A stretch of DNA of 64,000 nt, from positions 434,001 through 498,000 of the forward strand of contig NZ_FMYX01000003.1 of NCBI RefSeq assembly GCF_900102675.1. The letters run 5' to 3'. The notes below the pieces were generated by a model. It made no database searches, had not been told where the DNA came from, and was given only the letters and a program-made list of their open reading frames with translations. The number at the start of each line of letters is the position of its first letter. Positions within the stretch are counted from its first letter, which is position 1. Made by a program: the position numbers and the translations under genes. Below are positions 26,612 to 34,491 of this stretch, in pieces. Origin of the DNA: Pseudomonas guariconensis. Lineage in GTDB: Bacteria; Pseudomonadota; Gammaproteobacteria; Pseudomonadales; Pseudomonadaceae.

Positions 26612-27528
26612 GCCGCCACCTCCGTGCGTGCGGTAGTGGTTGCGGTGCTGCGTAGTTGGGCGTGGACGCGCTTGGCGATCGCCTGGACGCCAGCGGCTTG
26701 CTCGGCAGCCTGGTTTGCCACCTGAGACTTCAGCGCTTTCATGGTCTGCTCGGCCACCCTCAGCGTTCTGGAGGTTTCCATCAGGAGGGCATAGTCAGAC
26801 TTGGTCACCGCCAGGCCGGTGTAGGACATGATCCGCTCCTCGAGCTCGGTGATGGTGCGCTTGAGGTTGGCGACGGTGTGGTGGTGTTTGCGCTGTTCTG
26901 CCTCGCGGTCGACCAGCGATTCGTCCAGGCGGGCGCGGACGACCTGCCAGGAGTCGTCGGTTGGGCTCAGGAACCCGGCTTGCTGTAGGGCGGCTTCAAT
27001 CGCCTGTGCCATCTGTTCCGAGGTGGCGTAGGTCCCGGCCTGATCTGTCAGTGTCGCGTCCATCGCGGCGACGATGCAGCTGACGGCGGAAGGGTGCGTA
27101 TACCCCTCGGCAGGCTGCGCGTGCGGGCGATTTTTAGCGATTAGCGTTGCATCAACGGGCGCTGCCTCGCGCAGCTTGTCGTGGGGTATCAGCGCCTCGG
27201 CGGGGCTGCTGAGGGGATGAATAATGCCTGCTGCTTCGCAGCAGAGACTCTTTGTTTTCTGCGCGTCGATGCTGGAAACCTCGCGGAGCGAAGCGGGAAT
27301 GGCATCGCGGATCGCCTGCGTCATATCGTGCCCGCTTCCCTCCGATGCAGAGATCTGCAGCGATACCGAAGTGGGGCGGCTATGTCCTGCGCGCGGCGGG
27401 GAATCGAAAAGCAAGCCGGTTGGGTGGTTGGCACGACCTGCTTTTTTGCCCAGGAAATAGGCGTAGGCAAACAGCCCGATGATGAACAGGCAGATGACGA
27501 AGAGGGCGACGACCTGTTGAGTTGTCAT
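26608..27528 (-). CDS. Phage protein with N-terminal membrane anchor and coiled coil (306 aa)
   Basis: No family recognised. The N-terminus MTTQQVVALFVICLFIIGLF is one membrane helix (about residues 5-27), followed by GKKAGRA. The middle is low in structure. Residues about 195-300 are strongly helical with heptad-like sequence (REAEQRKHHHTVANLKRTIT, ELEERIMSY), then an Ala/Gln-rich end. The ATG at 27528 follows a GGAG site. Part of the leftward early operon, followed by a gene overlapping its stop. A membrane-tethered coiled-coil role is all that can be said. Confidence 0.6.
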   Translation of the reverse strand: MTTQQVVALFVICLFIIGLFAYAYFLGKKAGRANHPTGLLFDSPPRAGHSRPTSVSLQISASEGSGHDMTQAIRDAIPASLREVSSIDAQKTKSLCCEAAGIIHPLSSPAEALIPHDKLREAAPVDATLIAKNRPHAQPAEGYTHPSAVSCIVAAMDATLTDQAGTYATSEQMAQAIEAALQQAGFLSPTDDSWQVVRARLDESLVDREAEQRKHHHTVANLKRTITELEERIMSYTGLAVTKSDYALLMETSRTLRVAEQTMKALKSQVANQAAEQAAGVQAIAKRVHAQLRSTATTTARTEVAA

Positions 27529-27585
27529 GGTTCTTACTCCTTGTGGTGTGCGGGCCGGTGGTGGCGGCTCTTGCTGGTGGTGGTG

Positions 27586-27900
27586 CTACTTGTCTTGCTC
27601 GGTTGGGCGGGACTGCTTCTCGTCCGCCAGGTAGGCCCTGCTGTCGATCAGGGCGGCAACATGGCGGATATGGGCGAACTTCAAGGCCTTCTGGCTGTTG
27701 TCCAGCGTGGTGACTGGCAAGCAGATCCGGCCGACCTTCAATTGCTCGGCAAATGTGTCTTCGTTGAGGTTGCGGAAGTACTGCACGCGCACCTTTTCGA
27801 GTGGGATGAGCACATCGCCAAAGGTGCGGTACAGCAGCTCCACGGTGGTTGCATCAGGTGCGTGCGGAAGGCGCAGCGCGAGTTGGTCGGTAGTGCTCAT
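27586..27900 (-). CDS. PrtN-family transcriptional activator, copy B (104 aa)
   Basis: Second PrtN-like protein: after a short N-terminal segment (MSTTDQLALRLPHAPDATT) come TFGDVLIPLEKVRVQYFRNL and LKVGRICLPVTTLDNSQKAL followed by HIRHVAALID. Side by side with copy A the shared pattern is IPLE-V-YF-L-F-G-I-LP-T-L-SQK-HI, so they are paralogues that have diverged strongly. The start at 27900 overlaps the end of the preceding gene by 46 bases. Both are in the operon controlled by the repressor operator at 28871-28891. What each activates is unknown; no tandem P-box was found before the late genes. Confidence 0.7.
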   Translation of the reverse strand: MSTTDQLALRLPHAPDATTVELLYRTFGDVLIPLEKVRVQYFRNLNEDTFAEQLKVGRICLPVTTLDNSQKALKFAHIRHVAALIDSRAYLADEKQSRPTEQDK

Positions 27901-28069
27901 CAGGCTTCGGGCTCTCCCTGAGCTTGTGGCGTGACGGATGGTTCCAGGTAATTTCGCAGTGTTTGCGTACCAGGTCGCGCCATTCTTCTGGGACCTGCAG
28001 GAGCGCTTCGTTGCGCTCCGCACGGGTCTTGAGCTGGAGGATCTGGGCCGCGTACTGCCTAGGCCGCAT
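27854..28069 (-). CDS. Small phage protein (71 aa)
   Basis: MRPRQYAAQILQLKTRAERN is followed by EALLQVPEEWRDLVRKHCE, a short two-helix protein of a type often seen in early-left operons of Pseudomonas temperate phages. Its start overlaps the end of the previous gene by 11 bases and its end overlaps the next gene by 47. The last 25 residues are low-complexity and come from the overlap zone. Function unknown. Confidence 0.6.
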   Translation of the reverse strand: MRPRQYAAQILQLKTRAERNEALLQVPEEWRDLVRKHCEITWNHPSRHKLRESPKPDEHYRPTRAAPSART

Positions 28070-28343
28070 AACGCTTGTCTTCCGGTGGTGTCGGAAGCTG
28101 CAGCGCGAGGCGTTCGGCCAGCCAAGGAACCCCGGCCTGCTTCACGCGGGTCGACTGGCTGTACTGCATGCCGGCTGTGGGGTGGTACCAGCTACCCTCT
28201 TTGGTCCGCAGGTACTCGCGGTCACGGGTGGGGTAGCGGGGCAGGTTCCCCTCGGTGAGTAGGTCGTGCTCGCGCATCCGGCTGATCAGTTCGGTGCGGC
28301 TGATGCCGAAATACTTCGCGGTCTGTGCAAGGGTGCGTTCCAT
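28059..28343 (-). CDS. Small phage DNA-binding protein, KilAC-like antirepressor domain (94 aa)
   Basis: MERTLAQTAKYFGISRTELISRMREHDLL reads as a helix-turn-helix, and KEGSWYHPTAGMQYSQSTRV resembles the C-terminal domain of KilA-C type antirepressors. Homologous short forms occur in Pseudomonas phages. An antirepressor that relieves CI control would fit its place in an early operon under the CI-like operator, but this is inference. ATG at 28343; 11-base overlap with the next gene. Confidence 0.65.
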   Translation of the reverse strand: MERTLAQTAKYFGISRTELISRMREHDLLTEGNLPRYPTRDREYLRTKEGSWYHPTAGMQYSQSTRVKQAGVPWLAERLALQLPTPPEDKRYAA

Positions 28344-28352
28344 GACTACTTC

Positions 28353-28664
28353 CTACGCTACGTTGGCGAGCACGGGCTCGGCCGGTGGCATGTCAGCGGT
28401 ATCCAGCTTGCCGTTGGCGATGGCCTCGAGGTGTGCCGCGATCTTTCTTGCGCTGCCGAGGTTGTTCGCGGGCACGGTCAGGCTGTTAACCGTGGAGCCC
28501 ATGCGGATCGTCACGGTGAGCTGGTCGAGATAGACCTCGGTCTGCAGGGTGGCCTTGGCACAGGTACCGTTCGCCTCGTCGCGGAGGATGTGGGTGAACT
28601 GCCCGGACATATTGGTCTGCGCCTTGAGGCAGGCAAAGGAGTTTTGGCTGAGTGCATAGCTCAT
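28353..28664 (-). CDS. Early phage protein of unknown function (103 aa)
   Basis: Begins MSYALSQNSFACLKAQTNMS at 28664, where its ATG overlaps the stop of the preceding gene (ATGA), which settles the start although the frame is open further upstream. The middle is beta-rich (EVYLDQLTVTIRMGSTVNSL), the end helical. No motif known to me. Second gene of the leftward early operon. Confidence 0.6.
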   Translation of the reverse strand: MSYALSQNSFACLKAQTNMSGQFTHILRDEANGTCAKATLQTEVYLDQLTVTIRMGSTVNSLTVPANNLGSARKIAAHLEAIANGKLDTADMPPAEPVLANVA

Positions 28665-28834
28665 GCTGCGTGCCCTCCGGTGCTCGGAGAGACTTGGCGG
28701 AATGCAGAAACAGATGGTGCTCGTTTGGTGGTGACAAACGCGCAGCCATGTTTTAGAGCTAAACGGCGGATCTCGAAGATGAGATCGGCGGTAGCTGCGG
28801 CCGGATGGACGTGCAGTGATGCTGTGGTGTGCAT
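28661..28834 (-). CDS. Small first gene of the leftward early operon (57 aa)
   Basis: MHTTASLHVHPAAATADLIF continues EIRRLALKHGCAFVTTKRAP and ends in HAA; the stop overlaps the next ATG. A short helical protein of a kind commonly found at this place in Pseudomonas prophages. It is directly downstream of the operator-promoter at 28870-28898, with GAGTGAGG before the start. Function unknown. Confidence 0.6.
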   Translation of the reverse strand: MHTTASLHVHPAAATADLIFEIRRLALKHGCAFVTTKRAPSVSAFRQVSPSTGGHAA

Positions 28835-28869
28835 GGTGTTGCCTCACTCTGTGGTGGAAGAGTGAGATA

Positions 28870-28898
28870 AATATCAACTGACGGTTGATATTAGTCAA
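28870..28898 (-). promoter_or_regulatory. Leftward early promoter with repressor operator
   Basis: On the minus strand TTGACT, 17 bases and GATATT form a sigma70 promoter. It is covered by the palindrome ATATCAAC-TGACG-GTTGATAT (28871-28891). The central 17 bases ATCAACTGACGGTTGAT recur exactly at 30943-30959 beside the repressor gene, so this is very likely the left operator. Confidence 0.8.
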
Positions 28899-28976
28899 GC
28901 CGTTGATGGGGCGTGGCGTCATGGCTGGCATTTTGGCATCATTTGTGGCCCCTGCGCCTCAAACCAAGGAGCCCTG

Positions 28977-30185
28977 ATGAAGGCCTACAGAACCGAGTAC
29001 CTCGCCATCATTGAGACCAAAGAGGATTTCTGTAGCACTGTTGAAGCCTTCAACTCCCTTCTTCAGGCTTATGGCAGCATTCAAACACTGCCAGATAAAG
29101 TCAAATATCTGGACTCAACTTTTGACTATTCCGTTCAAAAAGGAGGGGTGTCAGATAGTGGCCAGGTGTATTTTCATGTGAAATTTACTAGTAAAAAAGA
29201 AAATCTATCTGACTATAAGAAGTTTCTCCGTCTTGTGCGCACGATTTTGCAAAAGGTTAGTGTAAAAAACCCTGAAGTTATTTGGGATGATATAAGTAGC
29301 GAGCTCTGCGCAAAGGCTTACCCAGTTATTCATGAGCTTGAAAATTTAATGCGTAAACTTATTACTAAGTTTATGATTATTAGTATTGGTGCTTCATGGG
29401 TTAGCAGTGCAGTGCCTAAAGAAGTTTCCGATTCTGTGAAAGTGAAGAAAAGTCAGCAGACTATAATTTACGATGCCGACTTTATCCAGCTTGCTAATTT
29501 CTTGTTCAAGAAATACTCTACAGCGAACTCAGATAAGCTCTTAGCAAAGCTTTCAAAAGCTAATAGCATCAATGATGTTGACTTCAGTGAGCTGAAGGAG
29601 ATGATCCCCCAATCAAATTGGGAGCGATACTTTGTCCCGCTCGTTAATTGTAATAGCGATTACTTGGATGCCCGGTGGCGCAAGCTATACGACTTACGTT
29701 GTATTGTCGCGCACAATAATTTCCTGAGCCAAGATGAGTTCGACGAAATAATTAAAGTATCGGCTGAGGTTAAGGAAAAGCTTGATGAGGCTATCGCTGG
29801 TATCGATCAGCTGCATGTCTCTGACGTACAGAAAGAAGAAGTAGCAGAGAGTGTCGTAGGGACGGTTAGTCAACAGAATGCCGACTTTCTTGCGCTGTGG
29901 AACTCGGTTCTTGAGTTGATAGTTGATATTTTCAAACTATCTAAGATCGGTTTTGCGATCGATGGGAAAAATGTGGTGCCGGATCCTAAAATATGTATGC
30001 GTATGCTCAAAGATAGTGACGTCATTGAACAAGAAGTTTTTGACTGGTTCCATGATGTGAATATTTTTAGGAACGCATTAGTGCATGGTGCAGTTTTTAA
30101 CCCTCAAGAATACATTGAGACTTACATTAATGCTGCTCAAAATCTGCGGGAAGTCTTAATGAGTAAGTATATTGATTTATTATAA
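28977..30185 (+). CDS. AT-rich cargo gene with two HEPN-type RxxxxH motifs (402 aa)
   Basis: I do not recognise the exact family. Two segments carry the R-x4-H signature of HEPN ribonucleases in suitable helical surroundings: LRCIVAHNN (Arg241/His246) and FRNALVHGA (Arg365/His370). A third helical region near residues 105-130 resembles the first helix of a HEPN bundle (VIHELENLMRKLI). HEPN proteins are the toxic part of many toxin-antitoxin and abortive-infection systems. ATG at 28977 follows AAGGAG. The DNA is far more AT-rich than its neighbours, and the gene lies between the leftward operon and the repressor, transcribed towards the latter; a classic cargo position. No separate antitoxin gene is next to it. 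Confidence 0.6.
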   Translation: MKAYRTEYLAIIETKEDFCSTVEAFNSLLQAYGSIQTLPDKVKYLDSTFDYSVQKGGVSDSGQVYFHVKFTSKKENLSDYKKFLRLVRTILQKVSVKNPEVIWDDISSELCAKAYPVIHELENLMRKLITKFMIISIGASWVSSAVPKEVSDSVKVKKSQQTIIYDADFIQLANFLFKKYSTANSDKLLAKLSKANSINDVDFSELKEMIPQSNWERYFVPLVNCNSDYLDARWRKLYDLRCIVAHNNFLSQDEFDEIIKVSAEVKEKLDEAIAGIDQLHVSDVQKEEVAESVVGTVSQQNADFLALWNSVLELIVDIFKLSKIGFAIDGKNVVPDPKICMRMLKDSDVIEQEVFDWFHDVNIFRNALVHGAVFNPQEYIETYINAAQNLREVLMSKYIDLL

Positions 30186-30186
30186 T

Positions 30187-30894
30187 TTATTCAGGAATAA
30201 AAGCGCCCACAACGGTTCCGCAAATATGAGTTTCTTCAGTGATTTCTATAATCGGGTATTGCGGATTGATGGGGCGAAGAAATTTACGTCCGGCATCGGC
30301 TACAAGAACTTTGAATGTGGCTTCGTTTGTGCTTGTTAATCGAGCGATAACACGATCACCTGTTTTTGCTTCAATTTCAGGGTCTACAAAGATTATACAG
30401 CCTGCAGGGTAGCTACGACCTGGACCTGGGTTGGTCATGGAATCTCCATGCACCTTTAATGCATACCCGCTTCGACTAATAGGAACCGGACACGATAGCC
30501 ATGTATCCGCATGGTGAGGTTCAAAATTATTGATCACCTCGCACCAGGCGCCAGCCTTGACCCACGAAATTAAAGGAACCTTATGGTAGCGGTGCTGGAC
30601 ATCTGAAATATTGTTCAGTACTGAACTGGAGTTTATGCTTTTAGGCTGCACTCCATATTCAAGCCATTCACGTCTGACACCCAGCCAACTTGAAAGTGCG
30701 TCCAAGCTAATAGCTTCGGGTATCGCTTCAGCGTTCAGCCATTTGCTGACCGCTTGAGGTGTCTTCGCGACTCCCATCCTTTTCAACCGCGCAGCGACAT
30801 CCACACCTCTGCCCCGAATCCGGACATTCGCGTCGTTCAGAGCCTCATGTAAGCGAGCGGTGAACGCTCTACGTAGATCATTTTTGTCAACCAT
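30187..30894 (-). CDS. CI-like prophage repressor, self-cleaving S24 family (235 aa)
   Basis: Keeps the prophage dormant. The N-terminal helix-turn-helix is at about residues 30-60 (VAARLKRMGVAKTPQAVSKW). The C-terminal S24 peptidase has the cleavage dipeptide Ala114-Gly115 (VKAGAW), nucleophile Ser152 (HGDSMTNPG) and Lys195 (ATFKVLV), so RecA-stimulated autocleavage after DNA damage is expected. I take the ATG at 30894 (MVDKNDLRRAFTARLHEA); the frame is open upstream but that part overlaps the operators. Divergent from the Cro-like gene. It should bind ATCAACTGACGGTTGAT at both early promoters. Confidence 0.9.
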   Translation of the reverse strand: MVDKNDLRRAFTARLHEALNDANVRIRGRGVDVAARLKRMGVAKTPQAVSKWLNAEAIPEAISLDALSSWLGVRREWLEYGVQPKSINSSSVLNNISDVQHRYHKVPLISWVKAGAWCEVINNFEPHHADTWLSCPVPISRSGYALKVHGDSMTNPGPGRSYPAGCIIFVDPEIEAKTGDRVIARLTSTNEATFKVLVADAGRKFLRPINPQYPIIEITEETHICGTVVGAFIPE

Positions 30895-30926
30895 AGGTTG
30901 AGCTTCACACAAGGCTTGCGCAATAG

Positions 30927-30959
30927 TCAGTTGATTAGTAACATCAACTGACGGTTGAT
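30927..30959. promoter_or_regulatory. Right operator between repressor and Cro-like gene
   Basis: ATCAACTGACGGTTGAT at 30943-30959 is identical to the left operator. A further inverted repeat TCAGTTGAT-n7-ATCAACTGA (30927-30951) shares one arm with it, giving three half-sites. A rightward promoter TTGATT (30931-30936) with TTGATA (30955-30960), 18 bases apart, would be covered. Confidence 0.78.
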
Positions 30960-30972
30960 AATGGAGCGAAAA

Positions 30973-31236
30973 ATGGTGCTTAGGCCTGATCACTTCTCAA
31001 ATGCAATCGCCTACGCATTTGAGGCGGCAGGTGGCATCGGGGTTGCTGCAAAAGTTTGTGGCCGAAGTACTCAAGCGCTAAACAAATGGCGCTTGCTTGG
31101 AGCGCTACCTCGTACGGAATACACAGGTGAAACACGTTACGCGCGAAGTCTCGCAGAAGCTGCAAGAAAACTGGGAAACCACTTTGAGGAAGACTGGCTT
31201 CTAGAGGCTGGCTCTCGCAAAAGCCATGTGACTTGA
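30973..31236 (+). CDS. Cro-like regulator (87 aa)
   Basis: Small helix-turn-helix protein, MVLRPDHFSNAIAYAFEAAG with GGIGVAAKVCGRSTQALNKW as the DNA-binding helices, of the type found opposite CI-like repressors (YdaS/Cro-like). It should shut off the repressor after induction. GGAG lies 6 bases before the ATG at 30973; an ATG at 30961 is in frame but without a ribosome site and overlaps the promoter. First gene of the rightward early region. Confidence 0.8.
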   Translation: MVLRPDHFSNAIAYAFEAAGGIGVAAKVCGRSTQALNKWRLLGALPRTEYTGETRYARSLAEAARKLGNHFEEDWLLEAGSRKSHVT

Positions 31237-31555
31237 GAAGATACAGGCGGTCTTCGACCGCCCATCTCTCCCCCCATAGCATCACCACAATGCTGCAGGG
31301 CCGTACCAACGAGAAGCGAGCACACCACATGCAATCGCTTCCTTTCGGTGCGGACACCAGGCAGGAAGCCTGGAGGCCGCCATCTCCACCACAGATCAGG
31401 CGGCAGTTTTGCCAGGGGTAGTCGACGGATCGACACCCCGGCTTGGTGCCGGTATCCCTTTGGAGGTTTAACCGGCGTATGGCCTACTCATGCCACGCGG
31501 CAAATGTATCACCACGACACGCCGCTGGCACTGGCAACCTAAAAGGATTAATGCC
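31237..31555. other. Gap between Cro-like and CII-like genes
   Basis: A GGCGGTC-TTC-GACCGCC hairpin (31246-31262) lies just after the Cro-like stop without a T-tract; it could be a weak attenuator like tR1. A CCGGCTTGGTGCCGG hairpin occurs near 31438. Short open frames here lack convincing starts or content, so I see no gene. Confidence 0.4.
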
Positions 31556-32074
31556 ATGAGCCGAACTGCAATGAGCTGCCTCGAGCGCGCGAAGCGCGAA
31601 GTGCTGCCGCTCGAACTCGCGCTTTACCACGCTGTACGTGACTATCCGGGTGGTGCTGCCGCCATCGCTGCCACCACCGGCCGCAACGCCACTACCCTCC
31701 AGCACAAGCTGTCTCCCACCCATCCGACCCACATCGTCAACGTCCAAGAGTTCGGCGAGATCCTCGAGCTGACCAAGGATCCGCGGATCCTCGACTCGGT
31801 GCATGCCTTGGTCGGCGACACCATCTGGCAAGAGCTCTCGGGCGCCTACAGCCAAGACGTGCCCGAAACATTGACCATGGGCCTCGCGGAGTTCTTCCGC
31901 CAGGTCGCCAACCTGTCTGAAACCTGGGCGCGCAGCATCGGCGACGGCAAGGTCGACGATCAGGAGCTCGCGGAGATTCAGCAGCAGGTGTTTCGCGGTA
32001 TACAGGGCTTGCTCGGCATGTATCGCCGCGCCGAATACGTCAACCAGACCACTCGGGGGGCGCGTCGTGGCTGA
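31556..32074 (+). CDS. CII-like phage regulatory protein, CP76 family (172 aa)
   Basis: Matches the phage CII/CP76 regulator family: LERAKREVLPLELALYHAVRDYPGG, AAIAATTGRNATTLQHKLSP (helix-turn-helix) and IVNVQEFGEILELTKDPRIL, followed by a helical C-terminus. The ATG at 31556 after AAAAGGATTA sets the start; the frame is open upstream. By analogy it would favour lysogeny by activating repressor or integrase promoters. The stop overlaps the following GTG-started gene by 8 bases. Confidence 0.8.
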   Translation: MSRTAMSCLERAKREVLPLELALYHAVRDYPGGAAAIAATTGRNATTLQHKLSPTHPTHIVNVQEFGEILELTKDPRILDSVHALVGDTIWQELSGAYSQDVPETLTMGLAEFFRQVANLSETWARSIGDGKVDDQELAEIQQQVFRGIQGLLGMYRRAEYVNQTTRGARRG

Positions 32075-32285
32075 TATCGCAGATATGGCGAATGACGTTG
32101 TTCAGCAGCGCCTGGAGGAGGCGCTTGCCGCTCGAGTGGCAGCGCCCGTGCGCGAATCCCGCATGGACTGCATCGATTGTGACGACCCAATCCCGGAGTC
32201 GCGCCGGGTAGCGGCCCGTGGCTGTGTGCGGTGTGGGGCCTGCCAGACCCTCCATGAGGATCGGAGGGCGCAGTATGCTCGATAA
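32067..32285 (+). CDS. TraR/DksA-like zinc-finger protein (72 aa)
   Basis: A short DksA/TraR-type protein with the four-cysteine zinc finger DCIDCDDPIPESRRVAARGC followed by VRCGAC. TraR-type proteins bind the secondary channel of RNA polymerase and change promoter choice without ppGpp. GTG start (VADIADMANDVVQQRLEEA) overlapping the previous gene; its own end overlaps the next by 11 bases. A DksA-like gene at the equivalent place is also known in R-pyocin clusters. Confidence 0.8.
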   Translation: MADIADMANDVVQQRLEEALAARVAAPVRESRMDCIDCDDPIPESRRVAARGCVRCGACQTLHEDRRAQYAR

Positions 32286-34491
32286 GGTACTCGACCAGCT
32301 GCACGACTACGGTCTGCAGCCCGATCAGCCCCTGATCTTCGGCAAACTGACCCGCTGCCGCACCCAGGATGACAAGGGTAAGGAAAAGAACGGCTGGTAT
32401 GTCCTGCATGAGCATATGACCGAGAAGGGGCAAACCCTGATCTTCGGCAGCTTCGGTGACTGGCGTCTCGGCGAAACGCAGAAGGTCAAGACCGACGGTC
32501 GCGGGCTGACCCCGGACGAGCGTGAAGTGATGCGCGCCCGGCAGGCCGACGCCAAGCGGCGGGCAGCGGAGATCGCTGCCAATGCGGCCCGTCGTGCGGC
32601 CTCACGTGCGGAAGCGTTGTTCAAGCGCATGCCTGAGAAGGGCCGGAGCGCCTACCTCGACCGCAAGCAAGTGGTCGGCTTCGGCGTTCGCTATGCACCG
32701 AAGACGGGCGCGGTTCTCGTCCCGATGCAGAATGCACAGAACGTCATCGTCGGCCTGCAGGTGATCTACCCGGAGGCCCAGGCGGACACCGGGCGCGACA
32801 AGTCCTACTGGCCGCATGGCATGGCGAAGGAGGGCGCGTTCCACATGATCGGTGGCCACCCTGAGCCTGGCGAGCCGGTGCTGGTGTGTGAGGGCTACGC
32901 CACCGGCGCTAGCCTGCACATGGCGACTTCCCAGGCGGTGGCCATCGCCTTCGACGCGGGCAACCTGATGGCGGTCGCCAAGCACATGCGCGAGCGCTTC
33001 CCGGGTCGGTCCATCATCATCTGCCGCGATGACGACTGGAAGACCAAGCGGCCCACGGGCGAGCCCTGGAATCCCGGCGAGGAAAAGGCCAACAATGCGG
33101 CGGTGGTGGTCGGCGGCCAAGTTGTCGGTCCGATCTTCTCCGGCGACCGCGAGGACAAGTGGACCGACTTCAACGACCTGCACTGCGCCGAAGGCCTCGA
33201 GGCGGTGCGTCGGCAGGTCACGGCGGTGATCAAGCCCCCGGCCACGGGGGGCTGGAAAGACATGCTGGCCAGGACCGAAAACGGCGCCCTCATCGCGCAC
33301 ATGCAGAACGTCGAGCTGATCCTGGCCAACGATGAGCGGTGGAGTGGGGTGATCGGCTACAACGCCTTCAGCTCGAAGATCATGCGCCTCCGTGCGGCGC
33401 CCTATGGAGGCGTGCCGGGAGAGTGGAGCGACATCGACGACATGCGTGTGATGAAGTGGCTGGCCCAGCAGGGTCTGCGCGTGAAAGCCTCCCACGTCGT
33501 CGAAGCGGTCAGCGTCGTTGCGCATGACAACGCCTTCCATCCGGTCTGCACCTACCTGGCCAAGCTCGAGTGGGATCGTGTGCCGCGCCTGGAGCGCTGG
33601 CTGCATGAGATATTCGGCGTCCCTCGGAACGAATACAGCGCCAAGGTTGGCAAGCGCTGGATGATCTCGGCGGTGGCCCGTGTGATGAAGCCCGGCTGCA
33701 AGGCGGATGCGGTGATGATTCTTGAGGGCGCGCAGGGCGCAGGTAAGTCGACAGCCCTGGGCATCCTCGGCGGCGAATGGTTCATGGACACGCCGTTCAC
33801 CTTGGGCGACAAGGACGCGTTCCAGGCGATCCGAGGCAAGTGGATCGTCGAGCTCGGCGAACTGGACAGTTTCAACAAGGCTGAGAGCACCAAGGCCAAG
33901 CAGTTCTTCTCGGCTTCAATCGACACCTACCGCGAAAGCTATGGGCGAAGAACGAGCGACGTGCCACGCCAGTGTGTTTTCGCGGGCACCACCAACCAAG
34001 ACGAATACCTAAAAGACGCCACCGGTAACCGGCGTTATTGGCCGGTCGCCTGCGTCAAGGTCGATCTGGAGGCGTTGCGCCGAGTCCGTGACCAGCTGTG
34101 GGCCGAGGCTATGTTCTGCTATCAGGCCGGTGACATTTGGTGGGTCACCCGTGAGGAAGAGGAACTGTTCACCAAGGAGCAGGAGGAGCGCTTCGTGGTG
34201 GATGAATGGGAAGGGCCGATCCTTGACTGGCTGGAGAAATCGCAGGTCGGTGAGACGGTTACCGGCAGTGAGGTGCTGGGTCAGGCGCTCAACCTAGATC
34301 CTGGCCACTGGGGCAAGCCCGAGCAGATGCGTGTGGGGTCGATCATGCACCGCCTGGGTTGGCGGCGTCGGCGGCTCGCCGCGCTGCCGAAGAGCGGCAA
34401 GCGCCCCTGGGCATACCAGAAGCCCGAGGGCTGGGGGCGCACCAGCGCCCTGGAGCAGCAGCCGCCAGTGCCGAAGGAGGACTGCTTTTGA
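32275..34491 (+). CDS. Phage primase/helicase: Toprim domain plus VapE-type ATPase (738 aa)
   Basis: The replication protein. The N-terminal half contains a Toprim primase-like domain with VLVCEGYATGASL and the acidic IICRDDDW; the second half is a virulence-associated E (VapE) superfamily 3-like ATPase with the P-loop ILEGAQGAGKSTAL, the acidic WIVELGELDSF and VFAGTTNQDEYLKDATGNRR. Start ATG 32275 follows GGAGGG. It is the only recognisable replication gene in this prophage, so origin melting and priming would depend on it together with host polymerase. The stop overlaps the TTG of the Q-like gene. Confidence 0.85.
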   Translation: MLDKVLDQLHDYGLQPDQPLIFGKLTRCRTQDDKGKEKNGWYVLHEHMTEKGQTLIFGSFGDWRLGETQKVKTDGRGLTPDEREVMRARQADAKRRAAEIAANAARRAASRAEALFKRMPEKGRSAYLDRKQVVGFGVRYAPKTGAVLVPMQNAQNVIVGLQVIYPEAQADTGRDKSYWPHGMAKEGAFHMIGGHPEPGEPVLVCEGYATGASLHMATSQAVAIAFDAGNLMAVAKHMRERFPGRSIIICRDDDWKTKRPTGEPWNPGEEKANNAAVVVGGQVVGPIFSGDREDKWTDFNDLHCAEGLEAVRRQVTAVIKPPATGGWKDMLARTENGALIAHMQNVELILANDERWSGVIGYNAFSSKIMRLRAAPYGGVPGEWSDIDDMRVMKWLAQQGLRVKASHVVEAVSVVAHDNAFHPVCTYLAKLEWDRVPRLERWLHEIFGVPRNEYSAKVGKRWMISAVARVMKPGCKADAVMILEGAQGAGKSTALGILGGEWFMDTPFTLGDKDAFQAIRGKWIVELGELDSFNKAESTKAKQFFSASIDTYRESYGRRTSDVPRQCVFAGTTNQDEYLKDATGNRRYWPVACVKVDLEALRRVRDQLWAEAMFCYQAGDIWWVTREEEELFTKEQEERFVVDEWEGPILDWLEKSQVGETVTGSEVLGQALNLDPGHWGKPEQMRVGSIMHRLGWRRRRLAALPKSGKRPWAYQKPEGWGRTSALEQQPPVPKEDCF

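Noticed and set aside
31330-31422. 30-codon frame between Cro-like and CII-like genes
   Set aside because: Too short, no family and no clear ribosome site.
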